Assembly (NCBI GenBank): GCA_024709845.1
Contig: JANJVX010000172.1
Span: 1 to 33,627 of the forward strand
Direction: 5' to 3'
Source of the DNA: Burkholderiaceae bacterium
GTDB lineage: Bacteria > Pseudomonadota > Gammaproteobacteria > Burkholderiales > Burkholderiaceae_C
Length of the DNA stretch: 33,627 bases
The translations under genes were made by a program, and so were the position numbers. Position 1 is the stretch's first letter. Each line of letters starts with the position of its first letter. Positions 9,874-19,658 of this stretch are shown here, one piece after another. The notes under the pieces are model-generated. The model searched no databases. It was not told the DNA's origin and was given only the letters and a program-made list of their open reading frames with translations.

Positions 9874-10203
9874 TCAGGCGGAAAAATGCAACGGCATTCC
9901 CGACTGCACCGACGCATCCCGGCTGAGGTTGGCGAAGAATTCCCCGCCCCCCTTCGTGTCTTGCCACTGGCCGGCATCCCGCCGGTAGTGATAGCCCCCC
10001 GAACGGGCCGCCATCCAGATCTCATGCAAGGGCTTTTGCAGATTGATGACGATCTGGCTCCGGTTGGCAAAGGTCAGCGTGATCATGCCCCCCGTCCGCT
10101 GGCTATCGATATCGGCATCCGTTTCGTCATTGATCCGATCGCAGCATTGCTCCACTGCCAGCAGCAGCTGCTCGGCATGGTCCATGAATTCAAGGTCGGT
10201 CAT
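9874..10203 (-). CDS. cyaY: Frataxin-like iron-sulfur protein CyaY
   Basis: [73 protein letters not shown] is CyaY; internal ATG at 10203 preferred over the 10233 ORF start. Confidence 0.93.
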   Translation of the reverse strand: MTDLEFMDHAEQLLLAVEQCCDRINDETDADIDSQRTGGMITLTFANRSQIVINLQKPLHEIWMAARSGGYHYRRDAGQWQDTKGGGEFFANLSRDASVQSGMPLHFSA

Positions 10204-10215
10204 TACAATTTCAGT

Positions 10216-10419
10216 ATGTTGAGAGCGCCCCAAATTCTAGTCAGTACCATCATCCTTGCTGCCAGCGTGGCGAGCCTCGGCGCCTGCGGTCAGCGCGGCC
10301 CGCTGTATCTGCCCACGGATCCCGCATCGGCACAGCGCGCCACGCTGCCCCAGACCTTGACACCCGCCCCATCCCAGGCCCCGACCCTGTCCGCCCCCGC
10401 ATCCTCTGCCACGCCATGA
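10216..10419 (+). CDS. lptM: Small outer-membrane lipoprotein, LptM (YifL)-like
   Basis: 67 aa [33 protein letters not shown]...; lipobox LGAC followed by GxxGPLYLP, the LptM/YifL signature; located between cyaY and lysA. The listed 177-aa ORF is an upstream extension overlapping cyaY antisense. Confidence 0.88.
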   Translation: MLRAPQILVSTIILAASVASLGACGQRGPLYLPTDPASAQRATLPQTLTPAPSQAPTLSAPASSATP

Positions 10420-11696
10420 CCGCTACTACCCTGCCCGGCCACCCCCACATTGCCTACCGCCACGACGAACTGTTCGTTGAAGATGTGCGCGTGCGCGACC
10501 TCGCCCAGGCGCATGGCACACCGCTGTTCGTCTATTCCACGGCCTCCATGCGCGAGGCACTGGCGGCCTACCAACGCGGCTTCGCCGGACGCAGGCTCCA
10601 TGTCTGCTACGCCATGAAGGCGAACTCCTCGCTGGCCATGCTGCAGTTCTTTGCTCGCCAGGGGTGCGGTTTCGACATCGTCTCCGGCGGCGAACTCGAA
10701 CGCGTCCTGGCCGCAGGCGGTGACCCGGCCAAGGTGATCTTCTCCGGCGTGGGGAAAACACGTGCCGAGATGCGCCAGGCCTTGCAGGCGGGCATTCTGT
10801 GCTTCAACGTCGAGAGCGAAGCCGAGCTGGAAGTACTCAGCGAAGTCGCCACGGCCGTGGGGCGGACGGCACCGGTCAGCATCCGCGTGAATCCGAACGT
10901 CGACCCCAAGACCCACCCGTACATCTCCACGGGCCTCAAAGGCAACAAATTTGGCGTGGCACACGAACGCACGCTGGCCACCTACCAGCGTGCCGCCGCG
11001 CTGCCCGGGCTGCGCGTCGTGGGCATCGACTTTCATATCGGATCGCAAATCACCGAAGCCACGCCCTACCTCGATGCCACCGACCGCCTGCTGGACCTGG
11101 TCGAGGCGATCGAGGCAGCGGGCATTCCGATCCATCACATCGATTTTGGTGGCGGCCTGGGTATCAACTACAACGGCGACACCCCCCCGGCCGCCGATGC
11201 CTTGTGGCAGCAACTCCTGGCCAAGATCGACGCCCGGGGCTTCGGTGACCGGCAATTCATGATCGAGCCAGGGCGCTCCCTGGTGGGCAACGCAGGCCTG
11301 TGCGTGACCGAGGTGCTTTATCTCAAACCCGGCGAGGAGAAAAATTTCTGCATTGTCGATGCCGCCATGAACGACCTGCCCCGGCCCGCCATGTACCAGG
11401 CCTTCCACACCATCGTGCCGCTGCAGCCGCGCACCGGCTTGGCCACACAGGTGTATGACGTCGTCGGCCCGGTGTGTGAAAGCGGTGACTGGATCGGCCG
11501 GGACCGCAGCCTGGCCGTGCAACCCGGCGACCGCCTCGCGGTGCTTTCGGCGGGCGCCTACTGCATGGCGATGTCGAGCAACTACAACACGCGGGGCCGT
11601 GCGGCCGAAATCCTGGTGGATGGCGCATCGGCCCACGTCATCCGCACCCGCGAAACAGCACAGGACACCTTCCGGCAAGAAAAATTATTGCCTTGA
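10416..11696 (+). CDS. lysA: Diaminopimelate decarboxylase
   Basis: 426 aa; PLP-binding CYAMKANSS, HIGSQI, DFGGGLGINY, EPGRSLVGNAG, CESGDWIGRDR motifs; overlaps lptM stop. Confidence 0.96.
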   Translation: MTATTLPGHPHIAYRHDELFVEDVRVRDLAQAHGTPLFVYSTASMREALAAYQRGFAGRRLHVCYAMKANSSLAMLQFFARQGCGFDIVSGGELERVLAAGGDPAKVIFSGVGKTRAEMRQALQAGILCFNVESEAELEVLSEVATAVGRTAPVSIRVNPNVDPKTHPYISTGLKGNKFGVAHERTLATYQRAAALPGLRVVGIDFHIGSQITEATPYLDATDRLLDLVEAIEAAGIPIHHIDFGGGLGINYNGDTPPAADALWQQLLAKIDARGFGDRQFMIEPGRSLVGNAGLCVTEVLYLKPGEEKNFCIVDAAMNDLPRPAMYQAFHTIVPLQPRTGLATQVYDVVGPVCESGDWIGRDRSLAVQPGDRLAVLSAGAYCMAMSSNYNTRGRAAEILVDGASAHVIRTRETAQDTFRQEKLLP

Positions 11697-11698
11697 CA

Positions 11699-11746
11699 GG
11701 CCCTCAGCGCTTATAAAACAAGCGCCAATAGCTATATTATTTATAG
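11699..11746 (-). repeat. Dispersed palindromic intergenic repeat, copy A (core AGCGCTT...AAGCGC plus AGCTAT)
   Basis: GGCCCTCAGCGCTTATAAAACAAGCGCCAATAGCTATATTATTTATAGC aligns with copies at 18645, 19606 and 24708. Confidence 0.8.
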
Positions 11747-11749
11747 CAA

Positions 11750-12436
11750 TCAATGCCCATCTGACGCCCGGTCGGGCGCCGGTGGCTTGCGGCGCTGCTG
11801 CAAGCGGTGCCAGACGCGCCAGCCCAGCAGGGCCGCCAGCAGAACCGCGTACACCGCCACTTCAGCAAAGTCGTTCTTGCCTGCGCGCATCCAGTAAAAA
11901 TGCAGTATTGCCAGCACGGCAATGGCGTACACCGCACGGTGCAGCATGCGCCAGCGCGGGCCACCCATCCAGCGAATCGCCCGGTTGAACGACGTGGCCG
12001 CCAGGACCAGCAGCCACAGGCCCGCAAGCATGCCCACCAGAATGAAAGGCCGCTTGGTGACATCCCGCGCGATTTCGGCTCCGTCGAAACCCATGTCGAA
12101 CCATGCATAAGCCAGCAGATGCAGCATGGCGTAAAAAAACACAAACAGCCCCAGCATGCGGCGAAAGCGCGCCAGAGCGGGCGTCCCGGTCATCACACGC
12201 GCGGGCGTCACGGCAAGCACCAGACACAGCATGCGCAGCGTCCAGTCCCCCAGGGAGCGGATCAGGGCCTCCGCCGGATTGGCCCCCAACGCATCGGTGG
12301 CCACGGCTCCCACCAGCCAGCACAGCGGCAGCAGCGCCAGCCCGAAGACCACGGGTTTGGCGGCAGGGTGCATCAGCAGCTTGTTCACGAAGAAATAGCT
12401 GGGAGTGCGCACAGAGCGCCTCGTGCCAGGTATCAA
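11750..12436 (-). CDS. msrQ: Heme-binding membrane subunit of periplasmic methionine sulfoxide reductase, MsrQ
   Basis: 228 aa, six-TM ferric-reductase-like protein ([46 protein letters not shown]...[25 protein letters not shown]); overlaps msrP stop. Confidence 0.95.
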   Translation of the reverse strand: MIPGTRRSVRTPSYFFVNKLLMHPAAKPVVFGLALLPLCWLVGAVATDALGANPAEALIRSLGDWTLRMLCLVLAVTPARVMTGTPALARFRRMLGLFVFFYAMLHLLAYAWFDMGFDGAEIARDVTKRPFILVGMLAGLWLLVLAATSFNRAIRWMGGPRWRMLHRAVYAIAVLAILHFYWMRAGKNDFAEVAVYAVLLAALLGWRVWHRLQQRRKPPAPDRASDGH

Positions 12437-13428
12437 TAGAACGTTTTCAGGTCCATGCCCGCGTAGAGCTGGCCAACCTGCGCCTCGTAGCCATTGAACA
12501 TCAACGTCTTGCGCTTCTTGGCGAACAGGCCATCCTCACCGATGCGCCGCTCGGTGGCCTGGCTCCAGCGCGGATGATCCACCTGCGGGTTCACGTTGGA
12601 GTAGAACCCATACTCCTGCTGTGCCGCCTTCACCCAGGCGGTGGCAGGTTGCTGCTCGGTGAAGCGGATTTTCACGATGCTCTTGGCGCTCTTGAAACCA
12701 TACTTCCAGGGCACCACCAGGCGCACGGGCGCACCATTCTGGTGGGGTAACACTTCGCCATACATGCCAAACGCCAACAGGGTAAGCGGGTGCAGGGCCT
12801 CGTCAAGCCGCAGGCCCTCCACATATGGCCAGTCGAGCACGCGCGACCCCAGGTTGGGCATGCGTGCCCTGTCGGCCAGGGTGACGAATTCCACGTACTT
12901 CGCACTGCCCAGCGGCTCCACACGCCGGATCAGCTCCGACAGCGAATAGCCCACCCACGGGATCACCATCGACCACCCTTCCACGCAGCGCAGGCGGTAG
13001 ATGCGTTCTTCCTGCGCGCTGAGCTTGAGCAGGTCTTCGATACCGTACTTGCCCGGCTTCTTCACCAACCCTTCGACCTCCACCGTCCAGGGATGGGTCC
13101 TGAGCGTGTGGGCATTGCGCGCGGGGTCCGCCTTGTCGGTACCGAATTCGTAGAAATTGTTGTAGGTGCTGGCGTCCTGGTAGCTGGTCAGTTTCTCCAG
13201 GGACAGGGCTCCCGCCACGGCCGATGGAGCCCCTGGGAGTGCTGTCAGCTTGCCGGGACGCGGCACCTGTGCCAGGGCGTCACGCCCGGCCCAGGCCGCC
13301 AGCGTGGCCCCCGCGGCACCCGCTGCCCACAGGCGCAGCAACTGGCGACGCTCTTCGTACACCGCGCGGGGGGTGATCTCCGAGGCGACGGGGTGCAGGA
13401 ACCCCGAACGGCGGGAAGGGATTGGCAT
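12433..13428 (-). CDS. msrP: Periplasmic methionine sulfoxide reductase molybdopterin subunit MsrP
   Basis: [21 protein letters not shown] Tat-type signal; [61 protein letters not shown] motifs. Start at internal ATG 13428 ([13 protein letters not shown]) preferred over 13482. Confidence 0.95.
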   Translation of the reverse strand: MPIPSRRSGFLHPVASEITPRAVYEERRQLLRLWAAGAAGATLAAWAGRDALAQVPRPGKLTALPGAPSAVAGALSLEKLTSYQDASTYNNFYEFGTDKADPARNAHTLRTHPWTVEVEGLVKKPGKYGIEDLLKLSAQEERIYRLRCVEGWSMVIPWVGYSLSELIRRVEPLGSAKYVEFVTLADRARMPNLGSRVLDWPYVEGLRLDEALHPLTLLAFGMYGEVLPHQNGAPVRLVVPWKYGFKSAKSIVKIRFTEQQPATAWVKAAQQEYGFYSNVNPQVDHPRWSQATERRIGEDGLFAKKRKTLMFNGYEAQVGQLYAGMDLKTFY

Positions 13429-13442
13429 GGCGGATCTCCTGT

Positions 13443-13507
13443 CAGCAGGCGTGTGTCGCTGTGGTTCGGTTGATCGGAACAACAGCTACTTCGTTCCACG
13501 CCTGCTG
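13443..13507. promoter_or_regulatory. Nested inverted repeats upstream of msrP
   Basis: CAGCAGGCGTG (13443-13453) / CACGCCTGCTG (13497-13507) perfect; inner GCTGTGGTTC (13458-13467) / GAACAACAGC (13477-13486), 9 of 10. Confidence 0.5.
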
Positions 13508-13562
13508 CAGGTTACACCGGCAGCAGAAAAGCCGCTGCGCCGCCCGCCTTGACCTCGCCGGC

Positions 13563-14900
13563 TTACAGGTTGCCGTAACTGTGCAGGCCGCTGAGGAACA
13601 TGTTGACGCCGAGAAATGCGAAGGTCGTGACCACCAGCCCCACCAGCGCCCACCAGGCCGACACGGTGCCGCGCAGCCCCTTCATGAGGCGCATGTGCAG
13701 CCAGGCGGCGTAGTTGAGCCAGACGATCAGCGCCCAGGTTTCCTTGGGGTCCCAGCTCCAGTAGCCCCCCCAGGCTTCCGCGGCCCAGAGCGCGCCCAGC
13801 ACCGTGGCGATGGTGAAGAAGGCAAAGCCCACGGCAATGGACTTGTACATCACATCGTCCAGTACCTCGAAAGACGGCAGGCGCTCGCCAATGCGCCGCC
13901 GCCCCATCAGGATGCCACCGACGATGAGTGCCGAAAGGCCGAAATACACCATCCAGTAGCCGCTGCCCGCCTCGGTGGAGCCCTGGCGGAACACCAGCGG
14001 CTCGAAACACAGCACCACGCCCAGCAGCCACAACGGTGCCAGCTTGTACCAGCGCGTCTCGGTGGCCTGCTGCTTGATCAGATAGGCAAACGCCACCATG
14101 GCCGCCAACGCGAACGTGCCGTAGCCGATGAAGTTGGCGGGCACGTGCAGCTTCATCCACCAGCTTTGCAGCGCGGGCACCAGCGGCTGGATTTCATGCG
14201 CCTCGCGCACCACCGTGTACCAGAGCAAAAAGCCCACGGCCGCGCTCACCACCAGCATCACGACGGCACCGAGCGCGCGGGTCTGGTACTGCGCCTCGTA
14301 GTACAGGTAGAACAACGCCGTCATCCAGCAGAACATCACGAACACTTCGTAGAGGTTGCTCACCGGGATGTGGCCCACGTCGGGGCCCAGCAGGTAGCTC
14401 TCGTACCAGCGCACCATGGTGCCGATCAGCGCCATGGCCACGGCCACCCAGGCCAGCCGCGAGCCCAGCAGCGACATGGTGGTGCCCTCGCCGCGCGAGA
14501 ACATGCCGATCCAGTAGAACAGCGTGCTCATGAAGAAGACCATGCTCATCCACAGGATGGCGGACTGGCTGGAGAGGAAATACTTGAGGCCGAACACCGC
14601 CTCGGCGCGCTCCAGGCTGCCCACGCCACCCTGCTGATAGAGCCCGATGGCCAGCAGCGACAGCGCCGCGACCGCCAGCATGAGGGTACGCAGCGGGCGC
14701 CAGAACCACCCGAGCCAGACCAGGGTCGGAATCGTGCCAAGCAGAATGCCCTTTTCATAACCATCCATGTACGCGGCGTAGCGCTGCAGTGCAAACAGCC
14801 CCCCCACGACAACGATGGCGGCGAACAGCCAGTCCATCCAGTTCCTGCGGGCGAAGAACCCCTCGTTCAGGGTCACCGTGGTGGTCGTTGCAGTGTTCAT
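13563..14900 (-). CDS. ccsB: Cytochrome c biogenesis protein CcsB/CcsA-type (System II heme handling)
   Basis: 445 aa; WASWDPKETWALIVW-type motif (WGGYWSWDPKETWALIVWLNYAAWLHMR) and multiple TMs. Confidence 0.94.
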   Translation of the reverse strand: MNTATTTTVTLNEGFFARRNWMDWLFAAIVVVGGLFALQRYAAYMDGYEKGILLGTIPTLVWLGWFWRPLRTLMLAVAALSLLAIGLYQQGGVGSLERAEAVFGLKYFLSSQSAILWMSMVFFMSTLFYWIGMFSRGEGTTMSLLGSRLAWVAVAMALIGTMVRWYESYLLGPDVGHIPVSNLYEVFVMFCWMTALFYLYYEAQYQTRALGAVVMLVVSAAVGFLLWYTVVREAHEIQPLVPALQSWWMKLHVPANFIGYGTFALAAMVAFAYLIKQQATETRWYKLAPLWLLGVVLCFEPLVFRQGSTEAGSGYWMVYFGLSALIVGGILMGRRRIGERLPSFEVLDDVMYKSIAVGFAFFTIATVLGALWAAEAWGGYWSWDPKETWALIVWLNYAAWLHMRLMKGLRGTVSAWWALVGLVVTTFAFLGVNMFLSGLHSYGNL

Positions 14901-17050
14901 GCGGGGCCTCCGTGGCGGGGTGACGGCGCCACCCCAATCAGTTTCTCGGTGAGCTGGGCGAATTCCCGGTCACCGTCCATGGTCTTGCGGTTGGTGGACA
15001 GCGCCATCGTTGCGTGCGTGGCGCCATCGCGCGGTGCCAGCCACACCCAGACGCGGCGCTCGCGAATGTAGAGCATGGCAAAAATGCCCACGATCAGCAA
15101 GGCACAGCCCAGATAGACAATGTTCTTCCCCGGTGCACGCGCCACCTCGAACACGCTGGCCTGCACCTGCTTGAAATCCTGAAGCTCGAACACCAGTGGA
15201 GCCGGATAGATCTGGGCATCGCTCAACGCCAGCACCGCCTGCGTCATGAATCCCAGGGTCTGCTCATTGGATTCCAGCGGCGCCAGCCCCGCCCGCTGGC
15301 GCGTAAGCTGCGCCAGTTCGTACAGCGTGCCGTTGAGAATGCGCACCAGCACCTCGCTGGCGCGGCCGCGCTCGGCCTCGGGCACGTTCTTCTCCATGAA
15401 CTGCGAGATCGCAGGCAAGCCCCCGATGTACTCGCCATCCTCGCCTGGCCCGCCGGCATACAGAGCCAGTGCGCGGGCGGCCGATTGCGCCAGTTGCTCC
15501 GCGACATCCTTGCGGCTGCTGTCCACAGCCATTGCCGCATAGCGGCGCACAGCCTCTTCGCGGGCCTCAGGGTCTTGCAGCGCCAGACGCAGACGCAGGA
15601 AGCCCTGGATGCTGCCCTGCTCGTCGGCCGGCACGCGCAGGTAGCGGAACGGCTCCGCCGGGCTCTGCCGCACGCCCAGCAGGAAAAGCGCGGGCCCGCC
15701 ATCGCCCATGTCGATGGGCAACATGTAGTTGTGGTACTCGCGCGCCTGGCCGGCCGCGTCGCGCAGCTTGTAGCCGATGCTCGGGCCGACATTGCGCAGG
15801 GCCTTGTTGGTCACGGACTTGTTGGCGGCGCCCAGGCGCGAGCCGATCGACTCACGCAGATCCACCTTGCGCACATCAGCCCCGGAGGTTTCGCCGTTGT
15901 CGCTGAAATTCTCGACATTGATGGTCCGCAGCGAAACGAGTTCAAGCGACAGCGCCTCGCCGCCCACGTCCTTCAAGGGCTGCGAGGCGCTGCCAATCAC
16001 GCCCTGCACCTCAAACGGCGCCAGCCCGGGCGCCATGGGCAGCGCACGCAAGGTGACGGCGGAGCCGCCATCATCGAATCCGGACTGGTAGATCTCGATG
16101 CCCTTGAAACGCGCGGGATGGTTGACCTCGATGCGCTGCTCGGTCTTCTCGCCCGTGGCCTTGTCGTGGAGGATGACTTCGCTGGCAAACAGCTTGGGCA
16201 TGCCCGAGGGATAGTGCTCGATGATGAACTTCTTGAGTTCCAGCGAGAACGGCAGCTCCTGGATCAAGATGCCGTCCGACTGGCTCAGGATGGCGGTACT
16301 GGACTGCGTCCCCTCGGTCACTAGCAGGTTGCCGCGGAACGTGGGGTTGCTGGCGCTCAGCCGGTGCTCGGGCCGTACATCGGCAATCATGCCCCCGCCC
16401 GCAAACGTGGATTTGCCATGCAGCCACATCTGCGCCCGCACGATGAGGTCGCCATCGAGCAGCCCACCCACGCACACCAGAACAATGGCGCTGTGCGCGG
16501 CGATATAGCCGATCTTGTTGGCCGCACCTGCCTTGGCTGCCACCATCCAGCCCGTGCCGGGCCCGGCGGCGGTGTCACGCTGCTGGAGCTTCACCTTCCA
16601 GCCGCCGCCCACCAGCATCTGGCCAATGCGCTGCGCCTCGGTGGCAGCATCCTGTGCCAGCGTGGCCTGGGCCTTGTGGTGGAAGGCCTGCAGGTTCTTC
16701 TCGCGGATGTTTTCCTTGTAGGTACGCAGGTCCACCAGGATCTTGGGCGTGTTGCGCGCAATGCACAGCGAGGTGCTGATGACCAGAAACGCCAGGATCA
16801 CCAGGAACCACCAGGCGCTGTAGACGGCATTGAGCTGCAGCGTGGCGAACAGCTCGGCCCAGAACGGCCCGAACTGGTTCACGTAGTTGATGGTCGGCTC
16901 GTGCTGCTTGAGCACGGTGCCGATCACCGATGCGATGCAGATCACCGTCAGCAACGCAATGGCAAAGCGCATCGACGACAGCAGCTCGATGCCGGACCGC
17001 AGCGCCTGCGAGCCGGTGCGGATGCGCACGCCTTGGGTGGTTTCAGACAT
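14897..17050 (-). CDS. resB: Cytochrome c biogenesis protein ResB
   Basis: 717 aa; ELLSSMRFAIALLTVICIASVIGTVLKQHEP N-terminus, large periplasmic region, C-terminal TM LGCALLIVGIFAMLYIRERRVWVWL; overlaps ccsB start. Confidence 0.94.
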   Translation of the reverse strand: MSETTQGVRIRTGSQALRSGIELLSSMRFAIALLTVICIASVIGTVLKQHEPTINYVNQFGPFWAELFATLQLNAVYSAWWFLVILAFLVISTSLCIARNTPKILVDLRTYKENIREKNLQAFHHKAQATLAQDAATEAQRIGQMLVGGGWKVKLQQRDTAAGPGTGWMVAAKAGAANKIGYIAAHSAIVLVCVGGLLDGDLIVRAQMWLHGKSTFAGGGMIADVRPEHRLSASNPTFRGNLLVTEGTQSSTAILSQSDGILIQELPFSLELKKFIIEHYPSGMPKLFASEVILHDKATGEKTEQRIEVNHPARFKGIEIYQSGFDDGGSAVTLRALPMAPGLAPFEVQGVIGSASQPLKDVGGEALSLELVSLRTINVENFSDNGETSGADVRKVDLRESIGSRLGAANKSVTNKALRNVGPSIGYKLRDAAGQAREYHNYMLPIDMGDGGPALFLLGVRQSPAEPFRYLRVPADEQGSIQGFLRLRLALQDPEAREEAVRRYAAMAVDSSRKDVAEQLAQSAARALALYAGGPGEDGEYIGGLPAISQFMEKNVPEAERGRASEVLVRILNGTLYELAQLTRQRAGLAPLESNEQTLGFMTQAVLALSDAQIYPAPLVFELQDFKQVQASVFEVARAPGKNIVYLGCALLIVGIFAMLYIRERRVWVWLAPRDGATHATMALSTNRKTMDGDREFAQLTEKLIGVAPSPRHGGPA

Positions 17051-17182
17051 GGAAGGGGAGTATGCAGCGCAGAAAGAAAAAGGGCGGGACCATCTGAAGG
17101 ATGGGCCCGCCCGCTTTGGGGTCTGATTGTGGCGATTGGTTCCGTGCGCCAGCGCTCATCGGCCGCGCGCAGCGTGAAACAT

Positions 17183-17806
17183 TCAGCGCAGGCCGGCGAT
17201 GTAGTCCGACACCGCGCGGATCTCGCGGTCATTCATCTTGGCGGCCACACCCGTCATGTGGATGTTATTGCTGCGCACGCCATCCCGGAAGGCCTTGAGC
17301 TGCTGCTCGGTATAGGCCGCATGCTGACCCGACAGGCGGGGGTATTGGGCAGGAATGCCGGCGCCATTGGGGCTGTGGCAGCCCGCGCAGGCGGCAATGC
17401 TGCGGTCTGCGATGCCGCCACGGTAGATGCGTTCGCCCAGGGCAACCAGTGCCTTGTCCTTGGCGGCGCCCTCTTTGGCCGGCTGGGCGGCCAGCCAGGC
17501 AGACACGTTTTTCATGTCTTCATCCGACAGCATGGAGGCAAAGCCCTGCATGACGGGGCTTGCGCGCTTGCCGGACTTGAACTCCTGCAGCTGCTTGACG
17601 AGGTATTCGGGGTGCTGCTGCGCCAGCTTGGGGTTCTCGGCGATGCTCGAATTGCCGTCAGCGGCATGGCAGGCGACGCAAACCGTGGAATAGCTGGCCT
17701 CGCCCTTGGCGAGGTCGGCCTTGGCGGGGGCGGCACCGGCGGAGAAAGCCGGGAAAGCGGGAGCTGCCAGCACGGCAGCCATGAGCAAGGAGGCGAGCAA
17801 CTTCAT
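17183..17806 (-). CDS. Diheme cytochrome c4
   Basis: 207 aa from ATG 17806; signal peptide and two CxxCH sites (CVACHAADGNS, CAGCHSPNGAG). The 317-aa ORF is an over-extension into divergent engB. Confidence 0.94.
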   Translation of the reverse strand: MKLLASLLMAAVLAAPAFPAFSAGAAPAKADLAKGEASYSTVCVACHAADGNSSIAENPKLAQQHPEYLVKQLQEFKSGKRASPVMQGFASMLSDEDMKNVSAWLAAQPAKEGAAKDKALVALGERIYRGGIADRSIAACAGCHSPNGAGIPAQYPRLSGQHAAYTEQQLKAFRDGVRSNNIHMTGVAAKMNDREIRAVSDYIAGLR

Positions 17807-17879
17807 ATCGAGGGACTTATTGGTGGTGGCGCAAAACCGTGCGATTCTACAATGAGGCTTCAACGCATCCAATTGACCC

Positions 17880-18608
17880 ATGAATCCCTCCGTTTCCGCG
17901 CCAGATGCTGGCCCCGCTTCGCCCGCAGCCGATGCCCGGGCCGCCGTGGGCTGGATGCACACCGCACGCTTTCTGACCACCGCTGCGCAGCTGGACCAGT
18001 TGCCGCCGGTGGATGTGCCCGAAATCGCCTTCGTCGGCCGCTCCAACGCCGGCAAGTCCTCGTGCATCAACACGCTGACGCAGCAAAAACAGCTGGCCTT
18101 TGCCTCCAAGAAACCGGGGCGCACGCAGCACATCAACCTGTTCTCGCTCGGCCGCCAGGGCCAGACGGACGCCGTGCTGGCCGACCTGCCCGGCTACGGC
18201 TACGCCGCCGTCTCGCGCACCGACAAGCAGCGCTGGCAGCGGGTGATGGTGAACTACCTCGTGAGCCGCAAGAGCCTGACGGGCATCGTGCTGCTGTGCG
18301 ACCCGCGCCTGGGCCTGACCGGGCTGGACGAAGCCTTGCTCGAAGTGGTGCGCCCGCGCGTCGAGGACGGCCTGAAATTCCTCATCCTGCTGACCAAGGC
18401 CGACAAGCTCACCCGCGCCGAGCAGGCCAAGGCCCTGTCCATTGGGCGACTGCAGGCCGGCGGCGGCGAGGTGAAGATGTTCTCCGCGCTCAAGAAACAG
18501 GGCGTGGACGAAACCGCACTGCTGCTCTGGCAGTGGGCGCATCCGGCAACACAAGCCGCCGCCCCAGCCGAACCCCAGGGCGCCGACGCTCCCGACCACG
18601 AGGGCTGA
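17880..18608 (+). CDS. engB: Ribosome biogenesis GTPase YihA/YsxC/EngB
   Basis: GRSNAGKSSCINTLTQQKQLAFASKKPGRTQHINLF (G1), DLPGYGYA (G3), LTKADKL (G4). Confidence 0.96.
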   Translation: MNPSVSAPDAGPASPAADARAAVGWMHTARFLTTAAQLDQLPPVDVPEIAFVGRSNAGKSSCINTLTQQKQLAFASKKPGRTQHINLFSLGRQGQTDAVLADLPGYGYAAVSRTDKQRWQRVMVNYLVSRKSLTGIVLLCDPRLGLTGLDEALLEVVRPRVEDGLKFLILLTKADKLTRAEQAKALSIGRLQAGGGEVKMFSALKKQGVDETALLLWQWAHPATQAAAPAEPQGADAPDHEG

Positions 18609-18644
18609 CGGCCGGCGCCGGGCAACGGCGGTTTCATTTTTAGC

Positions 18645-18699
18645 AAAAACAGCCTCCAGCGCTTACACAGCAAGCGCTGACAGCTATCACTTTTGATAG
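18645..18699 (-). repeat. Dispersed palindromic intergenic repeat, copy B
   Basis: CAAAAACAGCCTCCAGCGCTTACACAGCAAGCGCTGACAGCTATCACTTTTGATAG; aligns with copies A, C, D. Confidence 0.85.
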
Positions 18700-18702
18700 A
18701 AA

Positions 18703-19611
18703 ATGATCACCACCACCGACGTTGCCCTGCCCCACGGCACCACCCTGCACTGCCGCGTGAGTGGCGCACGCGGCCGGCCCGTGCTGCTGTTCCTGCACGG
18801 CTTTCCCGAGGGCGCCTTCATCTGGGACGGCCTGCTGGAGCATTTCTCCCAGCCCGCCCACGGCGGTTACCGCTGCGTGGCGCCCTACCTGCGCGGCTTC
18901 GGCGCCTCCAGCAGCCCGGCCGAGGTGGCGGCCTACCGCCCCAAGTTTTTGGTTCAGGACCTCGCAGCTCTGATCGCCATGGAGGCCGACGGCGCGCCAC
19001 TGGCCTGCCTGGTGGCCCACGACTGGGGTGGCGCCGTGGCCTGGAACCTGGCCAACCAGCACCCCGCGCTGCTGCAGCGCCTGGCCATCGTGAATTCGCC
19101 GCACCCTGGCGCCTTTCTGCGCGAGCTGCAGCACAGCCCGGCGCAGCAGGCCGCCAGCCAGTACATGCACTTCCTGTGCCGCCCCGATGCCGAGGCGCTG
19201 CTCGCCGAGGACGATTTCCGCCGCCTGTTCGCCTTCTTCGACGCTCCAGACGGCACGCCGCCCGCGTGGCTGACCGAAGAGGTGCGCCAGCAATACCGCG
19301 CGCTGTGGCGGCAGGGTTTGACGGGCGCCTGCAACTACTACCGTGCCAGCCCGCTGCGCCCGCCGCGCGATGGCGACCCGGGCGCCGCCGCCGTGACGAT
19401 GCCGGAATCCATGCTCACGGTGAGCGTGCCCACGCTGGTGCTCTGGGGGCTGGATGACCCCGCCCTGCTGCCGGGCCTGCTCGACGGTCTGCCGGGCTGG
19501 GTGCCGCGCCTGCAGCTGCAACGCGTGGAAGGCGCCTCGCATTGGCTGGTGCACGAGATGCCCGAGCGGCTGATCCAGGCACTGGAGCCCTTCTTGCTCT
19601 CTAATCAATAG
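18703..19611 (+). CDS. Alpha/beta hydrolase of the epoxide hydrolase / dehalogenase type
   Basis: 302 aa; LHGFPEGAFIWDGLLEHF oxyanion motif, Asp-type nucleophile elbow VAHDWGGAVAWNLA, catalytic His context EGASHWLVHEMPERL. Confidence 0.92.
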   Translation: MITTTDVALPHGTTLHCRVSGARGRPVLLFLHGFPEGAFIWDGLLEHFSQPAHGGYRCVAPYLRGFGASSSPAEVAAYRPKFLVQDLAALIAMEADGAPLACLVAHDWGGAVAWNLANQHPALLQRLAIVNSPHPGAFLRELQHSPAQQAASQYMHFLCRPDAEALLAEDDFRRLFAFFDAPDGTPPAWLTEEVRQQYRALWRQGLTGACNYYRASPLRPPRDGDPGAAAVTMPESMLTVSVPTLVLWGLDDPALLPGLLDGLPGWVPRLQLQRVEGASHWLVHEMPERLIQALEPFLLSNQ

Positions 19612-19658
19612 CTATCAGCGCTTATTCCACAAGGACTTAAGGCCAATTTACTGATAAA
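19606..19658 (+). repeat. Dispersed palindromic intergenic repeat, copy C (more diverged right arm)
   Basis: CAATAGCTATCAGCGCTTATTCCACAAGGACTTAAGGCCAATTTACTGATAAA; aligns with reverse complement of copy B. Confidence 0.75.

Noticed and set aside
10290-11678. 462-aa - strand ORF
   Set aside because: Shadow ORF opposite lysA.
13422-15071. 549-aa + strand ORF
   Set aside because: Antisense shadow of msrP start/ccsB/resB in high-GC DNA; His/Gln/Arg/Gly-rich composition with no domain-like motifs, while the opposite strand encodes clear CcsB.
16364-18643. 759-aa + strand ORF
   Set aside because: Antisense to resB and cytochrome c4 and then out of frame over engB; no coherent protein family features.
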